A DNA stretch of 64,000 nt, taken from the NCBI GenBank assembly GCA_002794785.1, contig NBBA01000013.1, positions 496,001-560,000 on the forward strand, given 5' to 3'. Shown piece by piece: positions 46,237 through 58,646 of this stretch; position 1 is the first letter of the stretch, and each line of letters opens with the position of its first letter. The position numbers and the translations under genes were made by a program. The notes beneath the pieces were generated by a model that was given only the letters and a program-made list of their open reading frames with translations, did no database searches and had not been told where the DNA came from. Origin of the DNA: Coniferiporia sulphurascens (lineage: Eukaryota > Basidiomycota > Agaricomycetes > Hymenochaetales > Hymenochaetaceae).

Positions 46237-48716
46237 GCGTTGGGTCGATCTTAATGCAGCGATCCGCCTCTCAGCAATTTTCCCCGCGTAATTGCGCGCA
46301 CTAAACCTCAAATTTTTCCCTCGCCAATCTATTTATTTCTTCGATTTTCTCTTGATCTGGGCAATTTAATACTTGCTAGCTCGCCCGTACACGTAGTGCG
46401 GCGGGGCGGTGTCCGTGCTCTTATATTACGCCGTTAACACCGTCTTTCGAGCCCTTATTCTCCCAGGCCGCATCTGGTCGTCTAATATGTGTCTGTTGCA
46501 CCCGCACACTCCTTGTCTTGACATCGTTGACGATCCGCACCGTCTCCCCCATTCCTTTGAAAGGTACAATATTCTCATTCGAAAACTTCGCGCGTTCCCA
46601 GCGGTCTCGCCTATCACTTAGCGCTTCTCTCTCTGGCCTTTTTGTCTTCGGGGCTTTATTTTCGATCTTCGACCTTTGCCTACTTATTCAACTTGATTTT
46701 TCTCTTCCTTTTTACTCGTTTCCTGAATGTCCCTGCTCTTGTTTTCGTTTTTGTTCTGTCTTTCCCTTAATTCGTGCTTGTAGAGAGATGCGCAAACCGT
46801 CCGTCTGTTTGATCCCCCCCTTCTTCACGATCCCGGACGTGTATGCATGCATGTACTCATGTACTCATAGCGTCGACGCGCGGGACACTGGACACCAAGT
46901 GAAAGTTATATATCAACCCAATGTAATTTTAGATAAAGGAACATAGCCAAGGATGCTTTTTTTGAAGCAAAAAAAAAACAGATTTAGGCTACTTCTTTCC
47001 CTTAATCATACCGCAAATTACCTTGTGAAATGAATGGAGTATTAAGGGAGAGCCAAGGAGGTACCAGGTTCAAGACGACCGCGACGCCTCGATGTCCGCG
47101 CAGCCCCGTACTCCGCCATATCCGCGTCATCCCCCGGACCATCACCGGTGCCGCCGACGTCCGCCGCAACGTGTATACTCAAATTTATGAACGCTCAAAA
47201 GCGCCGTGACACGAGGCCAAGCACGAGGGGCACTAGAATATACACAATAACGCAGGAGCCGCCGCAAGTCGTTTCATAACAAGAGCAGGACAAGAGGATA
47301 AAAGGGCCGCCGAGTGCGAGCGTCCGCTCGTCCGGGGCCACGAGGGGAGGGAGATGGGGGGTCCACCCAATTGTGCTCATGCAATCCGGTCTTATCCTGC
47401 AGATCTTGGCGGGTAGATATAATAGGGTGGAATGGGGATCTGCATAGATCTGGTGCGCCAACGCAATCTCGTGCAGCAAGAAAGTGGAGAACGAAAAAAA
47501 AACGGTGTGTAGATCTGCTGGAGATCTGGTATGGGGAGAGATATGTAGGGGCAGTCGTTTGTGATGGATTGGGAATAGACCTCCTGCTAGGGGCAATCGC
47601 GTACCGACGTCCCTGAGAGGGGGAGATTGTGGCCGACTCTGGGTGCGAGATCTGGTATGTTGCAGTCTAAGGACTTTGTCAGGTCGGCCTTCAAGGTATT
47701 CACGAGGACATGTGGCGGAAAATCCAGAGGACTAGTGCCTTGTAGGTCGTCCCCTTGCGTCACTAGTACTGGAATCGGTCCATATGCATCGGACGGCCGG
47801 CACAGGGGGTGCGAGTGGGCCGGACCCTCGGCCACTGCGGTCGTCACAGGCCAGACTGCCGGAGAGATGAAAATGAATATCCCTTGAAGATAATTCGAGT
47901 CCCTTGTTGATGGGAAGCAGCGGCGTGTCATCGTTTGAAATCGCTTGGACCCATCACTTGATCCTGATGTATTAGACGCATTGTGTCCAGTAATCAATCG
48001 CCAGAGGATGATAACCGCGGACGATTGGAATGATTTGAAGGAGGACTCAGGAGGAGAGCCAGCGAGATCGCGTCCACCTAGCGCATGTTAATTGTTCCGA
48101 AGAACATCTGGCGGTCGCCCGCACCAGATCTGAGCGTGCAATATTTAGATACACGACGCCAGCTGGGCCTTTGCCGATGCACAAAGTGATCTGAGGAATG
48201 TTGGAACGCACCCATCATCCGCACCAGCATGAATTCAAGTTTCGACATATGTTTGTGGTTTCCGACAAGGGTTTTCTCCGTACGGGGAACGCGGCGGCGC
48301 CGTCGCGGGCCGTCTGGCTGATCACAACAGAAATAGGGCGCCCAGCCGAAGTCCGTTATACCAAGCGGGGTGCGTCTACTCATCTGAGGACGGCTTCGGG
48401 CTGAAGAGCCTCCCCCATTTTGTGGAATTCGCAGACCATGCCATCAAAGCACCCGTTCACGCTGTGCCCGTCCATGAGAGCAGTCACCGATTTTTTAGAC
48501 CACCGATTTTTTTAATATCAAACGAGCGCCTTTCCTATCCACAGTGTGCGACGGGGTTGAATGCTGACCATCGACTCGAAGACGCCGTCCTGACGCGCCC
48601 TGGCTTTGACCATACTCGATTTCGGGAAGTTACTATTCGTTTCCCTTTCCGAACAATTAATATGTCTTGGCCTGCCGCGCTCCTCTCGCTCTGCAACTAC
48701 TACCACCACGACATCC
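46237..48716. other. Intergenic 2.5 kb, no gene confidently recognised
   Basis: The left third is a T-rich 3' flank. Minus-strand frames at 47195-47596, 47587-47997 and 48078-48383 have some hydrophobic, Cys-containing segments (for example LSCSCYETTCGGSCVIVYILVPLVLGL) and may belong to an unrecognised secreted or membrane protein, but no consistent exon chain could be built. Right before 48717 lies the WC-2 promoter. Confidence 0.35.
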
Positions 48717-50274
48717 ATGGCTCTCCCGTCAGATTCGGCTTCGACGTCCTCCCAGCCCCAACAGCGTCCACGCCAGCCGCATGTCTTTGAATTCACGAAG
48801 CGCAAAAAGTGGGCGGATATCCTGTTTGCCGAGCTCCCAGAAACCGTATTCTTCGTATTGGACTCTGGCGGTCGCATTCAATATTCCGGGGTGGGTGCGT
48901 ACGAGATGCTGGGTTGGGAGGTCGAGGAACTTCTGGAGAGAGATGTGCTGGAGCTTATCAATGGTGAGCGTACTAAATAGCGGATTTGGGTTCTGTTAAC
49001 GGTTAGAATTGAGACGATGACAAGAAGGGCTTTCAAGAGCGGTTTCAGATATCCATGAACACACTGCGAGAGTTGTCGTGCTTCACTCGGCTGAAATGCA
49101 AATCTGCGACCTCGGAATCGGCGCAAGGCCCAATTCAGAGGGAGCTCCTATTCGAGGTCCGGGGGCAGACGCTTTACATCGAAGATAACAACGAATCCAA
49201 ATGTCTTTTCTTTATGGCCAAGCCATATCCCAGCAGAAACATGACGATGTATGGAGTCTTCAAACGCTGACCTGTGCACGAGCTGATTTCGCATCTTAAG
49301 GCTCAATACATTTCTAGAGCTCAAAGTCGAGAATGAGCGCCTCACTAGGCGTCTTAGCGAATTGAAAACACTACGAGATGTCCCGCAGATTGCTACTTCG
49401 TCTCTACCGATGTCTGGATCCTCTCACACGCAGTTCATGCCTTACGCTCACGCTGCCTCGACGGACGATACCTCACCAAGCCCTTCCACGCACGGCGCAT
49501 TGGACTCGCGGACGTCCGGAAGAATGAACTTTATACATACGAGTGTACCAAATGTCCATACTAGGGCTGAAGAGGACGATGATGGCGGAAGGAGAAAGAA
49601 GGTAGTCGAGGCCGTCCTGAATCGACGATAGCAATTTACTGACCTGCGCCTATTCTGTTTTTTCCTCAGCCCAAGCTCCATCACAAACAACATGTCTGTG
49701 TTGCATGCGGACGCACTGACTCACCCGAGTGGCGCAAGGGACCAAATGGGCCCAAAACGCTGTGCAACGCGTGCGGCCTCCGCTGGGCGAAACATTCCAA
49801 GCAAAACGACGATGCAATTGCCCACGGCCACGCGACGGGCTCCAATTTGGGCAGGGGGGGCGTAGCGTCCCCGTGTCGCATGCCGCTCTGTCGGTCACGC
49901 CGGCATCGTCCGCAGGTGGTTCGGCCTCCCCCCACAGTAAACACCGCGGTCACAGTGGTAGTGGACACGCGCAGTCGCAAGCGGCTCCAGACCCACCGCC
50001 CACACACGTGCCTTATGATAATATACCAACTGCGCTTCCCCAGCCTCAGGCTATGTCAGCACCCGAGGGGATGTACACTATGGACCCGTCGCAAATGACG
50101 GAATCCCTTCTCCATCAGGGACTACAACAAGCTGCGCCGCAAGGGTACGAACAATATCAAAAGCTCTTACGATCAGTACGCTCCGTGGACAGGCGGCCAG
50201 CACCACGGCGCTTACGACTTTTGATGCCTTTGTTTATCCTATCCCGGGGATTCTTAGCAGCCGTGCACATCTGA
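48717..50274 (+). CDS. WC-2: WC-2-type photoresponse regulator: PAS plus GATA zinc finger
   Basis: Partner of the blue-light receptor White collar-1. The start [13 protein letters not shown] leads to [53 protein letters not shown], a PAS domain (about 25-130), continued by [15 protein letters not shown] and ELLFEVRG. A coiled segment ([17 protein letters not shown]) follows. After an intron ending at 49671, the GATA finger [32 protein letters not shown] has the C-x2-C-x18-C-x2-C spacing of the WC-2 class. Past the finger, the frame with WC-2-like composition ([19 protein letters not shown]) is not the frame of the finger, and the last residues fit yet another frame ending at 50224. The 3' end is therefore uncertain; see findings. 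Confidence 0.85.
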
Positions 50275-50878
50275 TATAGCATGGACAGTTCGAATGTTGA
50301 CTCCACATGCTACGTGCTTTCTAGCGCCCATGTACATCCCCCTGTAATTCTATGCTTTGGGTAGTCCTCAGAGGATGCCAAAAGAGCGTCGGTCAACCCG
50401 TCGACGGCGTTTCGACTGTCATACTTTCTTGTTTGGGTAAATGCGAATTAAGGTAACATTTTAGGGATCATTAGACTTTGTTATTAAATTCTAGCACGTA
50501 CGGCAAGCTTTTTTTAGAGCTTCTCTTTGGAATGTAAGTAGAAGCAACACGATGTATTAATATCTGGTACCGAGATTAAACAGAACAAGAAACACTAGGG
50601 GATACAGCAGCGAGGATGCACGAAGTTGCTTTCAGCAGATACGTTGGAACCAGACGATATGGGCAAGGGCCTACATGAAAACGTGAGCACAAAACGGATA
50701 CAGTGGTGCTGTTGTCAGCAATAAGAGGGGGATCGGGAGACGCGAAAGCGAAAGCGAAGAGTGAATAGAAGATATTATACGCGCGGGATACCCAGTGATC
50801 AATCGAATTGAATTGCGGGTGTGGCGTCGCGCGCTCAGTCGTTTAAGTAAAGTGGGAGAAAGGAGCAGATGGAGCCGA
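50275..50878. other. Convergent 3' spacer, 0.6 kb
   Basis: Lies between the ends of the WC-2 gene (plus) and the carboxylesterase gene (minus). AT-rich, without a recognisable frame. Presumably holds both 3' UTRs. Confidence 0.4.
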
Positions 50879-52819
50879 TTAATGAACGTACACAGGCACA
50901 CACTCAGTCGTTAAACTCTTGATAATCGTAGGGCACTGAAGAACCCCAGAAGCTGGGTCGCACGCGCCCACGGTGGCCGTACCACCATCACCGCCGAGGA
51001 GAATTGCATTGGTGGTGCTTCCAGACACCGCCGACCAGCTGGCGAAGCCGTCCGCATTCGGATTTCCATCTGTGAAGAATGCCTTGTAGCGCGCCTGCAT
51101 TTGTGCGGTCAAGCTTGCCTGAGCACTGCTCGGCGAGCTCACGGTTCCAAACACGATCTCTATGTCGTCTTCGTGGCAGACAGCGCCGGCCTGCGTGCAA
51201 AACGCGATATCCTCGTTGTCCGGGTACGTCGCGCCGACGACATACTCTCCGACATATACCGTGCCTCCCGCAGCAGCCCAGTCGCGTGCGAACGTCCATA
51301 TCGGGCAGCGCCAGATCTGGTCCGTGCCGAGGTCCTCCAGCTGCACGCGTGCGTCAAAGGCAGAGACGTTTGCGGCGTAGGAAGGCGGGACTGCGTAGAA
51401 GGACGAATTGAGGATGGTGGCCGTGCGTGATGGACCAAACGTCGCATTTACAAGACTACTGAGGTTGCTCTCCGAGACAAAGTCAGTGTACGATCCGTAT
51501 ATCGCTGGGCCGGCCTCGTCCCGGACGGTGGAAACGAGCACGGTCTTCGTCTGGCTCGGGAATGTCTCGGTGGCATCGAGTGTAGTGACGATTAAGGAGC
51601 CATCTTTGACGGGGCGCATTGGCTCGAAGGCTCCTGCGGAGGCATCGAGCGACGATGCAGAGCCAAAGACTTGAAGTGAAGCGTCAAGTACATCATCGGT
51701 GGACATGCCATTCAAACAGCTTGTGTCACTTGCATCACAGGAAAGCTGGGAGATGAAGAAGTTGTTAAGAGTGCTAAATGTGCTTGTGGTCAGAAATCCA
51801 TAATCCTAGTTTAAATAAAATATTTTAAGTTTAGACGAAGGACGAAATACGGGCAGAGGAAACGAACCATGGGGTCAGACTGCAGAATGGTGTTGTTGAA
51901 AAGGCTGGACGCCGATGGTGCGGCGAGCAGCGCACGAACCATGGAAGCACCGCTGCTCTGACCGGCGATGGTCACTTTTTTCGTATCACCGTTGAAGCTA
52001 GGCAAGACTTCCTGCAAGAACTGCAGCGCAGTGATCATGTCTTTAACGGCAAGGTTGCTATCCCCACTTGGAGAAAGGAATCCAAAACCACCAAGACGGT
52101 ATTGGACCACAGCAACAATAGATCCTGTGGCCTGGGCAAGGGCGGAACCATCGAGGCCAGGGCCAGTCGCAGAGCCTACGATGAAAGAGCCCCCATGAAT
52201 CCTGTCGAAGTCATTAACGTTAGCATCCGCATATGTATTAATGATTTGCCTCTATGATCGACGTTTCCAAAACCGGAAAAGGAAAGCTTACCACATCATA
52301 GCAGGTGTGCCAGTGGCACTAGTACTCGCTCCGGTCTGAGCGGTGGGCACATAGAGAATCATCGACAGACAGTCTTCATCGGTATCTGCACTGTTTTCGG
52401 CACTAGATGGCTGCGGACACGCAAGCGGGAGATCAGACGGGTCCGTAGAGTTGTTTCTGGATACGATCATTAATATTAGTATCAAGTGGCACTCAAAACA
52501 CAGGGAACACAAATGCTAACGGAAGTTCCCATTGCGTTGCCGTCACTGATGCTTTCCATCTATCTGCTGTAGCATATCGCACAGAAAAGCGTGTCACGGT
52601 GCTTGTGTCGGTTACTCCGGATGCACTCCCTAGCGGGGTTGAGACCGAGACTACAGAACCAGCTATTTTCGGAAAGTCACAAACGAATATAAGGACTCGA
52701 CTTTAATGATTTATATGATTTATATGCATACCTGCGCGTGGAAGTGGGGAAGCTTGCAAAGGACGCGGGGCCAATGCAAGTAAGGCTGAGAGGAGGACGA
52801 CGACGACCGCGAAGACCAT
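50879..52819 (-). CDS. Secreted type-B carboxylesterase/lipase
   Basis: Alpha/beta-fold esterase of the COesterase family. The start MVFAVVVVLLSALLALAPRPLQA is a signal peptide, so secretion is expected. In order I read RFSVRYATADRWKASVTATQW, LPLACPQPSSAENSADTDEDCLSMILYVP (the disulfide and EDCL motif), GGSFIVGSATGPG (oxyanion region), IVAVVQYRLGGFGFL, VTIAGQSSGASMVRALLAAP (nucleophile elbow; GQSSG in place of the common GESAG), VRDEAGPAIYG (acid member) and CHEDDIEIVFGTV (catalytic His). Four to six exons. About 540 residues, the usual size. The ending VPVYVH is short. Substrate is unknown; feruloyl or lipase-like activity cannot be told apart. Confidence 0.9.
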
Positions 52820-54856
52820 GACGAATTGTAACGATGTGGTTGGCGACCGCAGCAAACGACCACTTTATACTCTCCAGGAGGGTGCATCCCGAATCCAAAT
52901 TTAAGGAGAACACGAAGGCACACCAAGTCACCATATGTAGTGTAGCCGAGACGAGGATTCCTTGTATTCTGTCGTACGCACATCTATTACTTTAAGTACA
53001 AATTTGTATCTTTGTACCTGAGCCCTGGCCCTCTTGATTACTTAATCATCTGATTATATGCGCGTGGCAATCTCTTGCCTTTCGGTGTTTACGGACATAT
53101 ATGTAGTAACCCATGAAAAAATACTTATATCGTGCCCAAGGTCGCCTACTTCTATGAAAATAGTAGGAGAAGTAGAAAAGCAATGATTATCGGGGGTTTG
53201 AAGATCGACCTTTCATCCCCTCCATTACAGTCACTGCGCAATCCTACAGGTACCGATAATCCATCGCGACTGCTGCGAATCATAGCTAAATATTACCATG
53301 GGTCCGAGTTATACCCATGTCTTGTATTCCTTTCTCCTTTGGAGAGTTTGAGCCTTGTGGCATGTGTACCTGGGGCCTGTGCTGAACTCAGACCCTCGGG
53401 ATGCACCTGCCTCCCCAAGTACGGTATCTCGCGGTCGGCTAAAACCTCCGCCCACCTTCCAATGTGTGCACGCGTGCGCGGGACGGAGTCAACGTCTCTT
53501 AGTTGGCTTATTTTGAACACCAGGTACTCGGAAATGTCTGTGGTAGGGTCGCAACCGCCGCTATATTCGCTTTGTTCCTGAAAAATATTGCAGATGTTTT
53601 GACTTGGGAAGCCTGGGGCACCGGAGCACCGGCCGGTGATCGATGCAAGCTCCGGAATTATGCAGAGCCTTCCTTAGGGACACACGAGAGCGTATATGTA
53701 TTCGAGATGCACGCGCGCGAGGCTGTTGCGCGTATCGAGCTGGAAGGGGCTGACTTGCGCGGAATGCTAGTATCGGTAGTCCACACATCCCTGGACCGCG
53801 GTTCCCCAGGTCTACTTGCTCGTGAATGCACTCGGAATGCCCGAAATCAACTTGCTTGTCGTGCCTTAACTACCGATTGGCATTTTTTCTCAGGATGAAC
53901 AAACCATATAATCATGCACGACCCTCCCGCGGAGACTATGCGCAAAGTTCCGATCAGCCAGCCAGCGTGGGTATCAGTATCGGCAGCTATGCTGCTTAGC
54001 AACTGTTCGTTGGTGGACGAATCTTCTCGACGCTCTGGATAGAGCCGATAGGACAATTGGATTCATGTGCCAGACAGGTTTTCAAGATTCCTAGTGAGAA
54101 GGTCAGGGTCAGCAAATGTCCGGGTCCAACGTGAAATAATTCCTTCTCCAATTTGATGTTTGGAGCAAACTTGAGAATTGGGGGGAGCGTATAATAACTG
54201 GGGGACAGTTTGTTAATAAGAGGATCACATGCCATTCTAAACGAGCGGGTCTACGCGCTAGCCAGATCGCGGCTAAAAAAGCGCTTGAAACTGGAAGTTC
54301 AAACCCCTCGAAATTAAGAAAAGACTGTAATATGAACGGCGCCCGAGTTACCCACCTTTTTGGCTTAACGAAGAGATTTTATACTCGATCCCTGGATATG
54401 AGACTGGTAATTCCGTTCCTATGCCCGGCACCCAATACGTTTGTCCTACGTTGAGAGTGTTGAGAGTGTATAAAAAGGACACTGTTTAATAATGTTCATA
54501 ATAAACTTGTGAGTAAAGCAAAACTATGGTTTGTAGAAGGGATAACGAACTCACCCATCGCTCGGTGCTTTTGAGCGCAAGTCTTTAAAACATAGACGTT
54601 CAAAATATGCGACGCCGTCCGCTTTCGTGAGTTTGGCCTTGAACGAGAGAACCGAGTGCACTAGACGTTTTCTCAATTGCGAAAGAAAAGGAAGACATCC
54701 AAGTCCCAAGTGGTCCCATTACGTAGAGTCAATCTTTCCGCTCTTCGTCGTCATTTAATAAAACGCTGCTTTCAGTCCTAGTATCCATGGATGATACATG
54801 CTGTTATTCAAGCATACAATTGCTATCCCCCCCCGGCATCATACATCGCCTTCATT
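52820..54856. other. Intergenic 2.0 kb, no gene recognised
   Basis: Promoter side of the carboxylesterase, then unconnected frames (53132-53581 and 53503-53898 plus, 53293-53520 minus) without motifs. The sequence AAGTTCAAACCCC near 54296-54307 superficially resembles a tRNA B-box, but no cloverleaf could be built around it. Confidence 0.4.
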
Positions 54857-55617
<761 letters not shown>

Positions 55618-55844
55618 GGCGAGTATTTGCTCCTTGTCGTTGGGATCAAAGTGGACGACGGTGATGATTTAGAGCGCCCAGCGCCCGCTGTTGACTGGCC
55701 CGTCACGGTCGCGACTCGGGCGCGCATTTAGTGTCACGTGTGACCCTGCTGTGCGGAAATTTTGAAGATCTTCAGCTTTTGGAAGAAGTCCATTTGGCTC
55801 TCAGTCGTACCTCGGTCTCTCTCGTCTGCTTCTAGATCTATACA
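55618..55844. promoter_or_regulatory. Divergent promoter between RIB4 and SRP40 genes
   Basis: A 227-bp spacer between two divergent genes with no open frame. A TCACGTGTGAC palindrome near 55733-55743 contains the E-box CACGTG. Regulation by a bHLH factor is only a possibility. Confidence 0.4.
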
Positions 55845-57512
55845 ATGGGGAAGACCACAAAAAAGGGCCAAAATAAGGACAATGTGCTGACCGGTAAAAT
55901 ATGTTTAGTCCTCTCCCAGCTTCATGCAACTTCTTACCTACTAAGTCCGTCTCGTTTCCTTCCTCAGAGGCTTATGACGCGTTATATCAGGCCGTCAAGA
56001 GCAAAGGAGACCCGGAGGCAGCAAAGGATGTGAAACAAAGTAGAGACGACTGGCATGCACTTAAACTTTTGCTGGAAAAGGAGAAGCCCTCAATAAACGA
56101 AGTTGTCAAGCAATGGAAGAATGTGGAAAACTCTAACTCACGGACATTGTGTGTTCGCTCTACCCTCTTCTCTTTGCCCCAGCTTGCTGAATACACGGTG
56201 CATTTTAGCAACAATTTATTAGGTATATCCTTGGTGGTCTTGCAGTGTCGTTATTTTGACCTAGATTATAGCACTAATCAACGCTGCGGACGAATCTGGT
56301 TCGAAAAACTCGCGTCCGACCACTTCTCGAACGCCGAAGCCAGAAATATGTCAGCGATTTCTGTATTCTTTTCGCTTCTTTTTCATGTCTGATAATATGA
56401 CAGTACAACATAAAGTGGCCAGTCCTAGCTCTTCAGACTCCACTAGTTCAGACTCGGATTCAGATTCAGATTCGGACTCAGGTTCGAGCTCCGGCTCGTC
56501 TTCGTCATCTGCCGCTGGAGAAAAAGAGAAAGCAAAACCGAGTGTGAAAGATACGGTGCCTACAAAGGACGTTAAGGGGAAAGATGTCCCGAAGCCGATA
56601 GCGAAGTCGGATGCGAAATCCAGTTCATCAAGCTCGAGCTCGGACTCCGATTCAGACTCGGACTCTAGCAAGGGCTCAGACTCAGACTCGGACTCGGACT
56701 CTAGTTCTGATTCCGATGAGCCGAAGACAGAGGCAAAAATCGAGAAGAAAGCTGAGGTTCCTAAGGCTACGCCTTCATCCTCTTCAGAATCTAGCTCTTC
56801 ATCAGACTCGGACTCAGAATCAGACTCGGATGCCGATGTGGGTGCGGACGCGAACGTCGATTCAGAATCAGCGGACTCTAGCTCAGAATCGGATTCAGAC
56901 TCGTCGAGCTCTAGTTCCGAAGAAGAAGCGCCGCCGTCAAAAAAGCGAAAAACGAGCGAGGGCGGGACCTCAGTCTCTGTGCCAAAACCTTCCATCCTAA
57001 AGGCAGAGAAGAGCGAAAAGGAGAAGATGAACAAGAGCGATTTTGTCAAAGAGGGCACGCCAACGACCATCGATACCGACACGTCTACTCCACCTGTCAC
57101 GAGTACGCCGATTGTCGATGCTAATGGGAAGAAGAGCAAGCAGGGCCGTAAAATCAACACTCCCTTTCAGCGCATCAAGGCCGTCGAAGTACAATTTGCA
57201 GACGAACGTCTCAAGGATAACTCCTTTGCAGCTCGGGTATGTCTTTGTTCATATTTGATCATGACGATATTTTCTTAAAAGCACCTCGTCAGGGTGGAAA
57301 AACGGGCGATTATGGCGAGCGCGCAAGTGCAGACCTTAGTGTTACACGTGGTGCGGGTTTCCGAAAAGAGAAAAACAAGAAGAAGCGGGGCAGTTATCGG
57401 GGAGGAGATATTACGGTTTGTCTAAAACATGCATAATTATGTCATTCGCGAACGTGGATTGACGACATTCTTTTTTTAACAGATGGAAAGCCATAGTATC
57501 AAATTTGACTAG
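55845..57512 (+). CDS. SRP40/Nopp140-like nucleolar phosphoprotein
   Basis: Nucleolar chaperone-like protein for snoRNPs. The N-terminus MGKTTKKGQNKDN joins by an intron to EAYDALYQAVKSKGDPEAAKDV, a degenerate LisH-like helix pair ending NEVVKQWKN. The middle (about 56430-56930) is a long run of Ser-Asp and Ser-Glu repeats separated by basic Lys-rich stretches, as in Nopp140. The end is the diagnostic SRP40 C-terminal domain: NTPFQRIKAVEVQFADERLKDNSFAAR, DYGERASADLSVTRGAGFRKEKNKKKRGSYRGGDI, and after a last intron MESHSIKFD with the stop at 57510-57512. The exon chain at 56130-56430 is not resolved, so the exact length is open. Phosphorylation by CK2 at the acidic serines is known for the family. 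Confidence 0.88.
56436..56925 (+). repeat. Ser/Asp-rich low-complexity coding repeat
   Basis: Repeated TCAGACTCGGAC-like hexamers encode SD and SE dipeptides within the SRP40-like gene. The minus strand therefore contains a long open shadow frame of 269 codons, which is not a gene. Confidence 0.85.
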
Positions 57513-57666
57513 AGTCGTATTTCATCCAGACTGTGTTTGGTTCGACTCTCGCTTTGATTATCTACTCTGTTTCATATCACTCTTTCTAATGGTGTAACTT
57601 TGGTTGCAGCAAGATTTGTTGGACATTTCGTATGCTGGATATCTTTTTCCTTCGCGTATCGTCCGC

Positions 57667-58217
57667 CTACGCCCCACCAGGCCCAAGACCGAAGAACTTA
57701 GGTTGTGGTGCATTCCTTTCCTCCTCGGTTGCTCCGAGCAAATCTAGCCATTCTGCTTTGTTGAACACCCTCGTAGTGTCGATCGCATTTGGTGTGCCGG
57801 CACGAGGATCAGCGCCAAGCTCTACGAGAGACCGTATAACCGCTTCTTCATTTTTAAAAATAGCCCCTGCGAGCGGGGATTGTCCATTATCATTCAATCT
57901 GTTTGGATCTGCACCCTTGTTGTGCAGAATCCTCACGGTAGATGCGTGCCCGTTATATGCTGCGAGCATGAGGAGTGTGTTACCTGCTGAATCCTTTTAG
58001 TCGCCCATCCTTTGGGGGACTCAAGCATCTTACCTTTATCATTCGTGAGGTTTGGAGGGAGACCTGCGTCTATGTATGCGCCAAGCAGTTCATCTCCGCC
58101 TTCTCGTGCGAGGTTGAAAACTTTCGCAGCAAAGTCCAATGTATCCGGCGGAAGAGTAGACACTGTCGCATGTTTCAGGGAACTAACGTTTTCCTCTGGG
58201 GAAGGGATGGTGCTCAT
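57667..58217 (-). CDS. Small ankyrin-repeat protein
   Basis: Two exons: 58217-58034 and 57983-57667, with a 50-nt intron, 166 residues. The reading is MSTIPSPEENVSSLKHA, FNLAREGGDELLGAYIDAG with PPNLTNDKGNTLLMLAAYNGH, then ASTVRILHNKGADPNRLNDNGQSPLAGAIFK, then EEAVIRSLVELGADP, all with the spacing of ankyrin helices and loops. It resembles the short cytosolic ankyrin proteins (Yar1 or Ank-only type) of fungi. No further domain. The tail ends GLGPGGA. Converges with SRP40 154 bp away. Confidence 0.85.
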
Positions 58218-58646
58218 GATAATGTGTGCGGTAGACTCGAGTGATGAGCGAGGAGACCGCGTCGATCGTTCCGGTCGTGTGATCGTCACGGTTGCATTAC
58301 TAATCACTCTGGCACGATAAAAGCTGAGAAACTTGAATACACGTGTTCCGTTTTTGAGGAAGGAAATAACGGAAAATATCCTCTTATTTATCTTGAACAA
58401 GTAATCATTTAAACAGACTAGCCTAAGCTGCCTATAAAGTGACCCTATTATTGGCTATTGTCACTGGCAGTGGCTGGTGCGGTGTTGTAGTTTGTTGTGA
58501 TGTATTGACGCGTTTAGGTAAACAGCCGCCCCGTTTGGCGACGCGTCTCCGAACGAGGTTGTTCTCGCATCTTGACCATCCATTCTGCCCCTTTCATTGA
58601 ATCGTTCCTTTCGCCAATATTACGTAGCTGTTTCCTTAAAACCATC
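58218..58646. promoter_or_regulatory. Divergent spacer between the ankyrin gene and HOP1
   Basis: A 429-bp spacer between divergent genes. The ankyrin frame stays open upstream of its chosen ATG but without ankyrin similarity. No other motif seen. Confidence 0.35.

Noticed and set aside
48191..48211. A third 21-nt GT...CAG segment on the minus strand
   Set aside because: The surrounding frames belong to no recognised protein, so nothing shows that it is spliced.
54240..54330. Possible tRNA (A-box-like and B-box-like strings)
   Set aside because: The T-arm and acceptor stems do not pair and no cloverleaf forms.
56351..57160. 269-codon minus-strand frame rich in Ser and Glu
   Set aside because: It is the reverse complement of the SRP40 Ser/Asp repeat; triplet repeats leave the opposite strand open by chance.
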